Origin: Candidatus Zixiibacteriota bacterium
GTDB lineage: Bacteria > Zixibacteria > MSB-5A5 > GN15 > FEB-12
Assembly: GCA_034003725.1 (NCBI GenBank)
Contig: JAVEYB010000008.1
Location: forward strand, 121,772-185,771
Direction: 5' to 3'
DNA length: 64,000 nt
The notes below the pieces were generated by a model. It made no database searches, was not told where the DNA came from, and saw only the letters and a program-made list of their open reading frames with translations. The translations under genes and the position numbers were made by a program. This document shows, one piece after another, positions 1 to 8,829 of the stretch. The stretch's first letter is position 1, and the number at the start of each line of letters is the position of its first letter.

Positions 1-1
1 T

Positions 2-2077
2 ATCTACGTGCAGCGCTATGATGGGTCCGCGAATGCAATCGGATTCAATCGTCGCGCCAACGATGATACCAATATGGCATGGCAGGCGGAACCGTCGCTG
101 GCGTGCGATTTTTCCGGCCGGTACTGGCTCACGTGGAAAGATTACCGCAACGGTGTATATCCTTTTGACGCCGACATTTACTTCCAGCGATACGACACCG
201 GCGGGGCGCTGCTCGGCGGTAATCGCGACCTGACGCTGGAGCCGCCGGACTCGCTGAAGGAAACGCCCGATATCGCCGTCTCGCCGACCGGGGCGGTGGT
301 GGTGGTCTGGGCCGATTATCGAAATTTGCATTGGGATATCTACGGGCAACTGATCGGCTCCGACGGCAGTCTGGTCGGCAGCAACTTCCGCGTCAATACC
401 GATGCCGGCACGGGGCAGCAGCACGCGCCGCGTGTCGCGTACGCCGAGGACGGCTGGTTTGTCGTCGCCTGGTACGACAACCGTCTCGGCAACGACGATA
501 TTTTCGTGCAGCGTTTTGATTCGCTCGCTCAGCCGCTTGGGGGCAACGTCAAGGTCAACTCCGATCCGGGCGATGCCCGGCAGGCGTTTCCCGACGTTGC
601 GACCGACGCCGCCGGACGGTTCACGGTCGTCTGGGTGGACTGGCGCAACGGCCGTTATCCCGCAAATCCCGATATATATTCCCGCACGTTCAACACCGCA
701 CTGACGCCGATAAACTCCGACGTGCGGTTGAACACCGACGGCACGGTCCGGGCTCAGCGGGAAGCGACGATTGCGGCGGATCGCCTCGGAAACGTCGCGA
801 TCATCTGGTCAGACTCGATCGGTTCATCGTTTGACATCGTGGGGCAGATGATTGACGCCGACGGCGTCGTGCGCGAAGCCAATTTTCAGGCAAACAGCTA
901 TGTGGATTCGGCTCAGATTCAGGCCGATGTCGCGCTGGACGGTCGCTTCCGTTACCTCACGTGGGTTGACAAGCGCAACGGCAACTTCGATATCTACGCA
1001 GCGATTCAGGAGTACAACGACCCGACCCTGTCGGCCGCGCCCCTGTTCATTACGTTCGAAATGAACGAGTCAGGAACGCCGCCTGAGTCGGCCGGTCTGA
1101 TCATCAGCCACGCCGGATACAACCCCATCCCGTTTGAGATTATCGCAAGCGAGTCGTGGGTGCAGGTGTCGCCGTCGGACGGTACGTCGGTCGATACGGT
1201 AGCTGTCTCCGTGGTCGACAATACACTCGCGCCGGGGTCTTACCTGGCGACGCTGACGATCATCGATACGGCACACGACGACTCAAGTCTGACCGTCCCG
1301 GTGACGTTGACGGTGAACGACGTGATAGAGCCGTCGCTGGGGGACACACTGATTATCGGTTCGGCGGTCGTCGCGCGGCAAAGCGTTGGTTCCGTGCCGA
1401 TTGACGTTCGGCTGAACCGTACTGTCTCAGAGGTCGTTTTGCCGCTCCGGTACGACACGTCGGTTGTGAGGATCGATTCGGCCGTGGCGGACCCGGGTCT
1501 TCCGACGGGATACGAGTTCTCGTTCGAGATCGATGACATCGCAGGAGAGACGAGGCTCTCGATCCGGTATGACACGTTGTCCGGTTCGCTGGGAGCCGGG
1601 GCTACGCCTCTCGCCGAAATATTCTTCACGGCAGGCGATGTAGATGCACGCATGCCGCTTGATACGGCGCATAACGATACGCTGATCGCATTACTGGCTG
1701 ACACGGCCGGTGATTCGGTCGCCCCGGTCGTACTGCCCGGCGAGATTGTTGTGGGGACGCCTACCGATGTCGGCACGCACACCGGGCCGGCGATTCCGGG
1801 AGAAGTGACGCTTTATCAGAACTGGCCGAACCCGTTCAATCTCGAGACCACGATTCGGTTCCACGTGCCCGCCGAGAGCAAGCTTCGGCTTGCGATTTAC
1901 AATGTTCTCGGTCAGCTGGTTTCCGCCTCAACCGAGCTGGTATTGCCGGCCGGCGAGCACGAACTGCGCTGGGACGGTTCCGACCGGCAGGGACGAGCCG
2001 TGTCTTCCGGTGTGTATTTCTATCGACTGGAGTACGCCGGCGGACATTCCACGCGCAAGATGCTCCTGCTGAAGTAA
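2..2077 (+). CDS. Secreted surface protein with cohesin-like domain and C-terminal FlgD-like sorting domain (5' partial)
   Basis: The reading frame is open to the left edge, so the N-terminus lies outside the window; 691 residues are visible. Residues 1 to about 335 hold tandem repeats of 60-70 residues with motifs such as WADYRN, WYDNR, WVDWRNG and DIYxQ, as in beta-propeller-like secreted repeats. A BACON/Ig-like segment follows (about 345-440), then a segment of about 140 residues (about 443-585) with the pattern of a cohesin fold: PIDVRLNRTV, LPLRYDTSVV, then an AEIFFTAG strand. The last 90 residues are a FlgD-like/type 9 sorting module (NWPNPFN, YNVLGQLV, SGVYFYRL, ending KMLLLK). It is probably exported and held at the surface. 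The repeats and sorting domain are secure; the cohesin call is by eye. Confidence 0.8.
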   Translation: MYVQRYDGSANAIGFNRRANDDTNMAWQAEPSLACDFSGRYWLTWKDYRNGVYPFDADIYFQRYDTGGALLGGNRDLTLEPPDSLKETPDIAVSPTGAVVVVWADYRNLHWDIYGQLIGSDGSLVGSNFRVNTDAGTGQQHAPRVAYAEDGWFVVAWYDNRLGNDDIFVQRFDSLAQPLGGNVKVNSDPGDARQAFPDVATDAAGRFTVVWVDWRNGRYPANPDIYSRTFNTALTPINSDVRLNTDGTVRAQREATIAADRLGNVAIIWSDSIGSSFDIVGQMIDADGVVREANFQANSYVDSAQIQADVALDGRFRYLTWVDKRNGNFDIYAAIQEYNDPTLSAAPLFITFEMNESGTPPESAGLIISHAGYNPIPFEIIASESWVQVSPSDGTSVDTVAVSVVDNTLAPGSYLATLTIIDTAHDDSSLTVPVTLTVNDVIEPSLGDTLIIGSAVVARQSVGSVPIDVRLNRTVSEVVLPLRYDTSVVRIDSAVADPGLPTGYEFSFEIDDIAGETRLSIRYDTLSGSLGAGATPLAEIFFTAGDVDARMPLDTAHNDTLIALLADTAGDSVAPVVLPGEIVVGTPTDVGTHTGPAIPGEVTLYQNWPNPFNLETTIRFHVPAESKLRLAIYNVLGQLVSASTELVLPAGEHELRWDGSDRQGRAVSSGVYFYRLEYAGGHSTRKMLLLK

Positions 2078-2164
2078 TCTCCGCCTCAGAGCCCATTTTT
2101 CCGAACCTTGCGGCCTCATTTTCGTACACCAGAGCAGGTGTGGAAACGGTTGTACGGAGGACAC

Positions 2165-3397
2165 ATGCGGCTGAAAATGACAATCCTGCTGGGTGCGCTG
2201 ATCGCGAGCGCCGCCGGAGTAGCGCTCGCCGACAACAGCGGGCGCATATACGGTCGGGTACTGCTTGCCGACGGCGACGAACTGGAGGGGCTGATCCGCT
2301 GGGACAAAAACGAGGCGAACTGGGTTGACATGCTCAACGGGACCAAGGAGCTCTCTGAGCGCGACCAGCGCCGCGCCAGAGATGAGGAGCGCACAGAGCG
2401 AAGGGGGGAAATCCGCTTTTTCGGTATTCGAATCGGCGAGTCCAGCGACTGGTCGTCGAGCGCATCGAGCGGCATCCGGTTCGGCCACATCAGATCGGTA
2501 GAGGCGATGGGGGACGACCGTGCGCTGGTGACGCTCAAGTCGGGCCGGGAGGTCGAGCTGACAGGCAGTTCCACCGATCTCGGATCCGGCATGCGCGATT
2601 TCGTCATCGAGGATAACGATGGCGGCGAGGTCGAGTTGGTCTGGGACGATATCGAAAAGATCGAATTCATGGCAGCCCGCACCGATCAGCGCTCCCGTTT
2701 TGGCGACCGCCTGTACGGCACCCTTCAGACGCGCCGGGGGGAGACGTTCACCGGCTTTATATGCTGGGACATCGACGAGTTGTTCACCAGTGACATTCTC
2801 GACGGCGAGGAGAACAACCGCTCCCGAAAGATTCCCTTCGACAAGATACAGGCGATCGAACGGTACAGTTCATCGGCCGCGAGAGTCTACCTCACCGGCG
2901 GCGACGAAGTCATTCTGCGCGGCACCAATGACGTGGACGACGACAACCGGGGAATCGTCGTGTCCGATCCGGGGTTCGGCGACGTGATCGTCTCCTGGGG
3001 AGAATTCGACCGCGTGGATTTCTCGACGCCGACCAAGCAGATCGGATACGATGACTTCGACGGCGGGCGTCCGCTGCAGGGTACGGTTTATACGGACGCC
3101 GGCGACCGCCACACCGGGACGATACGCTGGGACAACGACGAGGAGTACACGTGGGAGATAATCGATGGTGAGTACCGCGATGTCGAGTACGACATCGAGC
3201 TGGGCGCCATCAAGGAGATTCGTCGCCGGGGTCGCAGCGGCGCGATCGTAACGGTGCTTGACGGCCGGGAGTTTCAGCTTCGGGATTCCAACGACATCGA
3301 CGACAGCAACAAAGGGATCTTCATTACCACCTCCGACGGCGACGAGGTCGTGGTGGATTGGGAAGAGTTCGACCGCGTGGTCTTCGATCACAAGTGA
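2165..3397 (+). CDS. Secreted protein of unknown function with three tandem ~125-residue repeats
   Basis: The ATG at 2165 is preceded by GGAGG at 2156-2160 and opens a clear signal peptide (MRLKMTILLGALIASAAG), so the in-frame codons back to 2108 are not used. The mature protein (410 aa in all) is three copies of one unit. Each starts with G-x-(L/V) and a GxIxWD motif (GLIRWDKNE, GFICWDIDE, GTIRWDNDE), continues through an acidic NDVDDDNRGI-type motif, and ends in a WxEFDxVxF-type motif. The unit looks like a small all-beta domain repeated, but I do not recognise the family. A terminator follows, so it is probably monocistronic or the last gene of its unit. Location is likely periplasmic or extracellular. 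Confidence 0.8.
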   Translation: MRLKMTILLGALIASAAGVALADNSGRIYGRVLLADGDELEGLIRWDKNEANWVDMLNGTKELSERDQRRARDEERTERRGEIRFFGIRIGESSDWSSSASSGIRFGHIRSVEAMGDDRALVTLKSGREVELTGSSTDLGSGMRDFVIEDNDGGEVELVWDDIEKIEFMAARTDQRSRFGDRLYGTLQTRRGETFTGFICWDIDELFTSDILDGEENNRSRKIPFDKIQAIERYSSSAARVYLTGGDEVILRGTNDVDDDNRGIVVSDPGFGDVIVSWGEFDRVDFSTPTKQIGYDDFDGGRPLQGTVYTDAGDRHTGTIRWDNDEEYTWEIIDGEYRDVEYDIELGAIKEIRRRGRSGAIVTVLDGREFQLRDSNDIDDSNKGIFITTSDGDEVVVDWEEFDRVVFDHK

Positions 3398-3437
3398 CGA
3401 TGTTCATCAGCCGTTAACAACGGTATCGCGATAAAAG

Positions 3438-3469
3438 GGCCACCCGGTCTGGCGGGCGGCCTTTTTTTT
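3438..3469 (+). terminator. Rho-independent terminator after the three-repeat protein
   Basis: A 9-bp stem (GGCCACCCG / CGGGCGGCC, one A-C mismatch) with a 6-nt loop is followed by eight T residues. Confidence 0.75.
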
Positions 3470-3490
3470 GTGTGCCGGCGCGACAGGCAC

Positions 3491-3522
3491 AAAAAACCCG
3501 CCGGTGGATAGCCGACGGGTTT
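3491..3522 (-). terminator. Rho-independent terminator of the TPR gene
   Basis: Read on the minus strand, AAACCCGTCGG pairs with CCGGCGGGTTT around a short loop and runs into six T residues. It faces the plus-strand terminator at 3438-3469, so the two convergent genes are insulated. Confidence 0.75.
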
Positions 3523-3549
3523 ACGAAATCGATTATCGACTGGATACGG

Positions 3550-4446
3550 TTAGTTCAACTTGGCATGTTCCAGAGCATCGCGCAGTTCTTTGACGTGAGC
3601 CTCGGCCTGCGCGACTTCCGACTTCGCCTTCGGGTTGTTCTTGGCAAGACGGATGAAGGACTCCCAGTTGGTGATATTCCGGTCGTAATTCTCCGGATCG
3701 GCGAATTCCATCGCTGAAGCGTAGTTGTAGGCCGCCAGGTACTTCTTGCCGTCAGCCGCGAGGGCTTTCTTGAACGCGGCGCCCGCCTGCGTGTACTTTT
3801 CCTGTCCCATGTAAATCTGGCCGAGGGCGAAGTGCGCCGAGTAGTTGTCTTCGAGCTGGATAGACTTGTTCAGCGCTTCGACCGCCTTGGCGTCCTGGCC
3901 GAGCTTGTCGTACGAGCGCCCGACCATGAGATACGTCAGATAGTCGCCCGCGTTGAGCGAATGGCACTTCTCGAGGGCCGTGACGGCGTTCGCCTCGTCT
4001 TTGTTCTGGTAGTACGCCTTACCAAGATCGCGATACAGGGAGCCGTCCTGACCGTTATTGGCGATAGCCTTCTGGAAGGCGTCAATCGCTTCCGGATAGC
4101 GCCGGAGGGTATAGTCAACACGGCCCATATTGGCAAACGCATCGGCGCTCTTCGGATTCTTCTCCGCAGCTTTGCGGAACTGCTCGAGCGCTTCCTCGTA
4201 CTGCTTCTGTTCGAAGTATATCGCGCCGAGGTTCATATAGGCATCGGCAAAGTTGGGATCAAACTGGATAGCGGACTGATAGGCGAGGATAGCCTCTTCG
4301 GACTTGCCCTCCTGAGTCGCCTTTATGCCCGCATTGAGCATTTCTTTCGCTTTTAGTGTGTCGACGGCGGCCTGCCCGCTCGGCGCGACAAACAGGGCCG
4401 CAAACACGGCGATGACCGCAAGACAGAGTAGGTGGTTCCTTCTCAT
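3550..4446 (-). CDS. Secreted tetratricopeptide-repeat protein
   Basis: The start at 4446 is chosen because AGGAGT lies just upstream and because it opens a signal peptide (MRRNHLLCLAVIAVFAALFV...), unlike the in-frame codons up to 4560. The 298-residue protein has about six TPR units, for example AYMNLGAIYFEQKQYEEAL, AFANMGRVDYTLRRYPEAI and SAHFALGQIYMGQEKYTQA. These form a helical scaffold for protein-protein contacts. The signal peptide places it in the periplasm or, less likely, at the outer membrane; no lipobox is seen. It lies 67 bp downstream of purE on the same strand, but the function looks unrelated and a separate promoter is plausible. The client is unknown. Confidence 0.85.
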   Translation of the reverse strand: MRRNHLLCLAVIAVFAALFVAPSGQAAVDTLKAKEMLNAGIKATQEGKSEEAILAYQSAIQFDPNFADAYMNLGAIYFEQKQYEEALEQFRKAAEKNPKSADAFANMGRVDYTLRRYPEAIDAFQKAIANNGQDGSLYRDLGKAYYQNKDEANAVTALEKCHSLNAGDYLTYLMVGRSYDKLGQDAKAVEALNKSIQLEDNYSAHFALGQIYMGQEKYTQAGAAFKKALAADGKKYLAAYNYASAMEFADPENYDRNITNWESFIRLAKNNPKAKSEVAQAEAHVKELRDALEHAKLN

Positions 4447-4513
4447 ACGCACTCCTTTCGAGTCGGTATCATACAGTGGTAATACACAATCCGGCGGGAA
4501 ATGATCCCAAATA

Positions 4514-4966
4514 CTATAGCGATTGCCTGTGCTGGACAAGCGCCCGCTTGACGTCGTCATGCTTCAGTGCGAGTATACGTGCAGCCAAAATGGCGGCATT
4601 TTTCGCCCCGGGCGAACCGATCGCGACCCCGGCCACCGGTATTCCGGGCGGCATCTGAACGACCGACAGCAGCGAGTCCAGACCGTCCAGCGCGCCCGGC
4701 AACGGCACCCCGATCACGGGCAGCAGCGAATGGGCCGCCGCGACCCCCGGCAATGCGGCCGACAAACCGGCCATCGCGATTATCACTTCAAAACCATTGG
4801 CTTGCGCCTCCGTGGTCAGGCGAGCCGTCTTTTCCGGGTGGCGGTGCGCCGATGATATTTCGATCACGCCTTCGATCTGCAGAGCGGTCAACTGCTCCCG
4901 GCACTTCTCCGCGTACTCCATGTCGTTTTTTGAGCCGAGGAGAATCAGTACTTTTGGCATATTCAT
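4514..4966 (-). CDS. purE: 5-(carboxyamino)imidazole ribonucleotide mutase / AIR carboxylase PurE
   Basis: PurE makes 4-carboxy-AIR in de novo purine synthesis. The 150-residue protein has the family landmarks in order: LILLGSKNDMEY near the N-terminus (SDW/GSxSD region), SSAHRHPEKT, the glycine-rich GLSAALPGV segment, PVIGVPL, and the C-terminal GLDSLLSVVQMP and GAKNAAILAARIL helices. It starts 3 bp after the purD stop (purD-purE operon). The GLSAALPG segment replaces the AGGAAHLPG usual in class I enzymes and resembles class II AIR carboxylases, which do not need PurK; no purK is in the window. The class assignment is tentative. The start could also be the ATG at 4960. Confidence 0.92.
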   Translation of the reverse strand: MNMPKVLILLGSKNDMEYAEKCREQLTALQIEGVIEISSAHRHPEKTARLTTEAQANGFEVIIAMAGLSAALPGVAAAHSLLPVIGVPLPGALDGLDSLLSVVQMPPGIPVAGVAIGSPGAKNAAILAARILALKHDDVKRALVQHRQSL

Positions 4967-4969
4967 TTC

Positions 4970-6376
4970 CTATGCTTCGGTCGGCGCCAACACCCGGTAT
5001 CCGATGTCTCGACGATAAGTGACGCCGTCATATGAAATCTGTTTAGCAACTTCGTATGACTTCACCAATGCCGATTTGAGGTCGGTGTTGATGCCTACGA
5101 CGCCGAGAACCCGACCCCCTGCTGTCACTAACGCCTTGCCGTCGCGGCGGGTTCCAGCGTGGAACACCACGCTTCCGTCGCCCCAGGTCTTGCGCAGGCC
5201 GTTAATCGGGGCGCCGGTCTTGTATTTTCCGGGATATCCCCGGGAGGTCAGCACGACGCACGCCGCCGCGCCGTTTAGCCAGTCGAGTTTGGGGATATTC
5301 GCCAACTTCTTATCTGCCACCGCCTTCATGACTTCGGCCAGATCCGTCTTCAAGAGCGGCAAGACGGCCTGTGTCTCCGGATCACCGAACCTGCAATTGA
5401 ACTCAAGGACTTTTGGTCCCTCGGGAGTCAACATCAGTCCGGCGTACAGTACTCCACGATACGGAATGTTCTCGGCCCGGAATCCGGCGACTGCCGGCTC
5501 CAGCACAAACTGGTTGATGGTCTCCATGATTTCCGGGGTCACAAAGGACGTGGGGCAGTATGCCCCCATGCCGCCGGTGTTGGGTCCCTTGTCGCCTTCA
5601 AGCGCCTGTTTGTGGTCCTGACTCGGCAGCAGCGGCAGGACCGTCTTGCCGTCGGTGATCGCCATGACGCTGACTTCCTGACCGCGAATGTACGATTCGA
5701 TGACGATTCGTTTACCGGCCGGGCCGAAGACGTTGTTGAGCATGATATCTTCGATAGTCTTGTTGGCTTCGTCGATGGAGTGGACGACGACCACGCCCTT
5801 GCCGGCAGCGAGGCCATCCGCCTTTATGACGGCCGGGTAGGCAAGAGACTTGCAGAATCCCATCGCTTCCGCGGCCGATTCGAAGACGCGGAACGGCGCG
5901 GTCGGAATGTGGTACTTCTGCATAAACTGCTTGGCGAATGCCTTGCTCGATTCGATCTGCGCGGCCTTCTTCTCGGGGCCGAAAATCCGGAGTTTTCGGC
6001 GCTGAAACTCATCGGCGATGCCGGAGGCGAGGGGTTGTTCCGGCCCGACCACGGTGAGGCCGATCTTGTTGCGCTGGGCAAAGTCAACCAGCGCTTTGAT
6101 ATCAGTCACTTTGATATTGACGCACTTGGCGTCCTGCGCGATACCGGCGTTGCCCGGGGCGCAGAAAATCCGGTCCACTTTCGGGGACTGCTTCAGTTTC
6201 CAGACCAGGGCGTGCTCGCGTCCGCCCGCTCCGACTACCAGCACGGAGAGTCTCTGGCCCTGGGGGCCGCCTCCGCCACCACCGCGGCCGCCGCGACGAG
6301 GGCGGCTGCGACGGGAATTGGGATGTTGCCGGGGGGAGGGTCTGGAATCCTGTCCTGATGTCTGGTCTCTGCCCAT
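4970..6376 (-). CDS. purD: Phosphoribosylamine-glycine ligase PurD with an Arg/Gly-rich N-terminal extension
   Basis: PurD joins glycine to phosphoribosylamine using ATP, the second step of purine synthesis. The enzyme body starts at SVLVVGAGGREHALVWKL and carries the ATP-grasp core (IKADGLAAGKGVVVV, GPNTGGMGAYCP, EFNCRFGDPETQ). Ahead of it lies an unusual segment of about 42 residues rich in Arg, Pro and Gly (RRSRPRRGGRGGGGGGP). The start is uncertain: the ATG at 6376 has GGGAA just upstream, while in-frame ATG 6388 and GTG 6394 would add four or six residues. Most family members begin directly at the VLVVGxGGREH strand. It is followed by purE after 3 bp. Confidence 0.93.
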   Translation of the reverse strand: MGRDQTSGQDSRPSPRQHPNSRRSRPRRGGRGGGGGGPQGQRLSVLVVGAGGREHALVWKLKQSPKVDRIFCAPGNAGIAQDAKCVNIKVTDIKALVDFAQRNKIGLTVVGPEQPLASGIADEFQRRKLRIFGPEKKAAQIESSKAFAKQFMQKYHIPTAPFRVFESAAEAMGFCKSLAYPAVIKADGLAAGKGVVVVHSIDEANKTIEDIMLNNVFGPAGKRIVIESYIRGQEVSVMAITDGKTVLPLLPSQDHKQALEGDKGPNTGGMGAYCPTSFVTPEIMETINQFVLEPAVAGFRAENIPYRGVLYAGLMLTPEGPKVLEFNCRFGDPETQAVLPLLKTDLAEVMKAVADKKLANIPKLDWLNGAAACVVLTSRGYPGKYKTGAPINGLRKTWGDGSVVFHAGTRRDGKALVTAGGRVLGVVGINTDLKSALVKSYEVAKQISYDGVTYRRDIGYRVLAPTEA

Positions 6377-6435
6377 GCTATTTCCCATAAACACTCAATT
6401 AAGCAAGTGAGCACTTCAATTTCAACACCTTTTTC

Positions 6436-6455
6436 TCTGGCGGCACCCCGCCAGA
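6436..6455. other. Perfect hairpin in the purD / M14 peptidase intergenic region
   Basis: TCTGGCGG, a 4-nt loop, and CCGCCAGA form a perfect 8-bp stem. It lies about 60 bp upstream of the purD starts. No T tract follows on the minus strand, so it is a possible leader structure rather than a terminator. The rest of 6395-6576 holds a possible plus-strand promoter (TTTCAA-17-TATACC, 6495-6523). Confidence 0.4.
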
Positions 6456-6576
6456 AATGGACAAAGACCTTGCCATCCAAGTAAAAAGGCGTATTTTCAA
6501 GTAGTTACACCCCTCACTATACCGATCTTTCGTCCGGCTCAGACTTAGGTGATTTGATCGATAAGGAGTACTCACA

Positions 6577-8754
6577 ATGCATTTGCATCGTCGATTCCTC
6601 GCTTGCGTCGTTGCGCTATTGTTCTTCGTCGGATCGGCGGCGGCCGATAGCAATCCGCTCGTCAAGACCGAGAAGCTGTCCAAGGAGCAGGTGCGCCAGG
6701 TCTGGCGTATGGGGCTGGATATCGTGGAGGATGACGGCGGTCGGCTGTCGCTCATTTTGTGGCCGGGCGACGCCGCGAAGCTAGAGGCTTCCGGTATCGG
6801 CTATGAGACGGTTCACGCCGACATCACCGCCTTTTATCAGTCGCGCTACCCCGACAAGGACATAGAGACGATGGGCGGATTTCGGACCTATTCGGAGATT
6901 ATCGCGTATCTCGACAGCCTGAGCGCTGCCAACCCGGCCATCTGCAGTCCACGCTTTTCGATCGGGCAGAGCTGGGAAGGGCGCGACCTGTGGGTGGTGA
7001 AAATATCGGACAATCACGCTGTCGACGAGGACGAGCCGGAAGTTTTCTACAACTCGCTGATCCATGCTCGCGAAGGGGCGTCGGCGGCGTCGGTCCTCCG
7101 GTACATGGAGTGGTTGCTGCAAAACTACGGCGTTGATCCGGAGGTGACAGAGGTCATCGACAATCGAGAGTTATTCTTCCTCCCGGTGCTCAATCCCGAC
7201 GGATACGTATACAATCAGACGACTAATCCGTCGGGCGGCGGCATGTGGCGTAAGAACCGTCGTACGTCGGGCCAGCCGACCACGCCGGGGGTGGATCTGA
7301 ATCGCAACTGGGGCTACCAGTGGGGCTACGACGACGAGGGATCATCGCCGAGCCCGTCGGACGTCACCTACCGCGGACCGTCGGCTTTCTCCGAGCCGGA
7401 GACACAGGCGGTGCGTGACTTCAGTCTCGCGCGCAATTTTACGATCGTACATAACGTCCATACGTACTCCAATCTCGTGCTGTGGCCGTGGGGATACGAC
7501 TACGTCTATACCGACGAGGAGGAGTTCTTCCGTATTCTGGGCGACTCGATGGTGCAATACAACGGCTATTCGCCGGGGATTTCCTGGACGCTCTATCCGA
7601 CCAACGGCGCGTCCGATGACTGGTATTGGGGAGACACGCTTTCCAAGCCGCGCACTATCTCGCTGACAACGGAAATCGGCGGCAGCTCCGATGGCTTCTG
7701 GCCGTCGCTCAGTCGCATCCCCGTGCTTGCGGAAGAAAACATCCTGCCGCATTTCTTTCTCGCCAAGATCGCCGATCGGCCTTACGCGCTGAAGCCGCCG
7801 GCGGCGCCGGTCGCCTCGGTTCCGGACAGTTCCGGCGGCGCCTTTACCGTGTCGTGGAGTCACAATGACACGGTCAATCCGGCGGTGACTTTCCGGCTGG
7901 TCGAACTGGGGGACCGACAGAGTGTCACCGACGACGCTGAAGCCGATTACGGGTACTGGCAGGTTGACACGTGGGGGCTGTCTACGACAAGAGCGTTCAG
8001 CGGCCTGCGGTCGTGGGCAACCGCCAGCGTCAGCCAGACCGACCATACGCTGACATCGGTTGATCCGTACGAAGTGAAGCCGAACGACTCGCTTCGCTTC
8101 CGTATCTGGTATGACATTGAATCGAACTGGGACTACTTGTACGTGCAGGTTTCCGTTAACGGCGGTCAGACGTTTGAAAGTCTGGCCAACGATCTGACCA
8201 CGAACACCAATCCCAACGGCACCAATCGGGGTAACGGCATCACGGGTTCGTCGGGTGGATCGTGGTTGCTGACGAAATTCGACCTGTCGGCCTATGCGGG
8301 CCAACAGGTGTTTGTCCGGCTGTTGTATGCGACGGATGCGGCCGTGCTCAACGAAGGCGTCTGGGTCGATGATGTTGAGAACGTGGAGTTTTTCGGCGTG
8401 CAAACCGAGCTGGAATCAGCCACCGCTCAGACATCGTACGCATTTACGTCGCATGACGCGGGGGACTGGTGGTACCGCGTGACCGCGACCGATGCTGAGG
8501 GTCAGGAGTCGGTGTTTTCATCACTCGTGAAGACGAGCGTATCGCAGTCCTGGACGCTCGCCGATCTCAACGGCGATGAGCAGATTGACCTGAGCGATTT
8601 GATCTACTTTGTGAATTACCTGTTTCTTGGCGGTCCCGCGCCGTCTGTCTCCGAGGCCGCCGACGTTACCTGCGATAGCCTGGTTGATCTCAGCGACCTT
8701 ATCTTTCTCGTCAACTTCCTCTTTACGGGTGGTCCGGCGCCGAGCTGTCCATAG
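6577..8754 (+). CDS. Secreted M14-family zinc carboxypeptidase with C-terminal dockerin-type repeats
   Basis: AAGGAG at 6563-6568 precedes the ATG, and a signal peptide follows (MHLHRRFLACVVALLFFVG). Residues about 95-390 form a metallocarboxypeptidase domain. The zinc ligands are visible as H163 and E166 (IHAREG) and H295 (NVHTYS), with catalytic E366 in LTTEIGG. GVDLNRNWGYQW and FLPVLNPDGY are also typical. A beta-sandwich region follows (about 405-645). The last 70 residues carry two EF-hand-like dockerin repeats, DLNGDEQIDLSDLIYFVNY and DVTCDSLVDLSDLIFLVNF, each followed by GGPAPS. The protein is 725 aa and extracellular. The dockerin suggests docking to a cohesin-bearing scaffold. Confidence 0.93.
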   Translation: MHLHRRFLACVVALLFFVGSAAADSNPLVKTEKLSKEQVRQVWRMGLDIVEDDGGRLSLILWPGDAAKLEASGIGYETVHADITAFYQSRYPDKDIETMGGFRTYSEIIAYLDSLSAANPAICSPRFSIGQSWEGRDLWVVKISDNHAVDEDEPEVFYNSLIHAREGASAASVLRYMEWLLQNYGVDPEVTEVIDNRELFFLPVLNPDGYVYNQTTNPSGGGMWRKNRRTSGQPTTPGVDLNRNWGYQWGYDDEGSSPSPSDVTYRGPSAFSEPETQAVRDFSLARNFTIVHNVHTYSNLVLWPWGYDYVYTDEEEFFRILGDSMVQYNGYSPGISWTLYPTNGASDDWYWGDTLSKPRTISLTTEIGGSSDGFWPSLSRIPVLAEENILPHFFLAKIADRPYALKPPAAPVASVPDSSGGAFTVSWSHNDTVNPAVTFRLVELGDRQSVTDDAEADYGYWQVDTWGLSTTRAFSGLRSWATASVSQTDHTLTSVDPYEVKPNDSLRFRIWYDIESNWDYLYVQVSVNGGQTFESLANDLTTNTNPNGTNRGNGITGSSGGSWLLTKFDLSAYAGQQVFVRLLYATDAAVLNEGVWVDDVENVEFFGVQTELESATAQTSYAFTSHDAGDWWYRVTATDAEGQESVFSSLVKTSVSQSWTLADLNGDEQIDLSDLIYFVNYLFLGGPAPSVSEAADVTCDSLVDLSDLIFLVNFLFTGGPAPSCP

Positions 8755-8781
8755 AGCCCGTTTTTTCCACAGCGAATGTCA

Positions 8782-8821
8782 GTGGAGCCGAAAGCGACTT
8801 TTCAGTCGATTTCGGCTCCAC
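8782..8821. other. Long near-perfect inverted repeat (stem-loop)
   Basis: GTGGAGCCGAAA (8782-8793) and TTTCGGCTCCAC (8810-8821) pair perfectly. The inner CGACT/AGTCG extends the stem to 17 bp across a single G-A mismatch, closing on TTTC. Neither strand has a T tract right after it, so it is not a standard terminator. It lies just upstream of the promoter for the next gene. Confidence 0.7.
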
Positions 8822-8829
8822 ATATTCAG

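Noticed and set aside
5612..6358. A 248-codon plus-strand frame across purD
   Set aside because: Antisense shadow of purD; no SD or family pattern.
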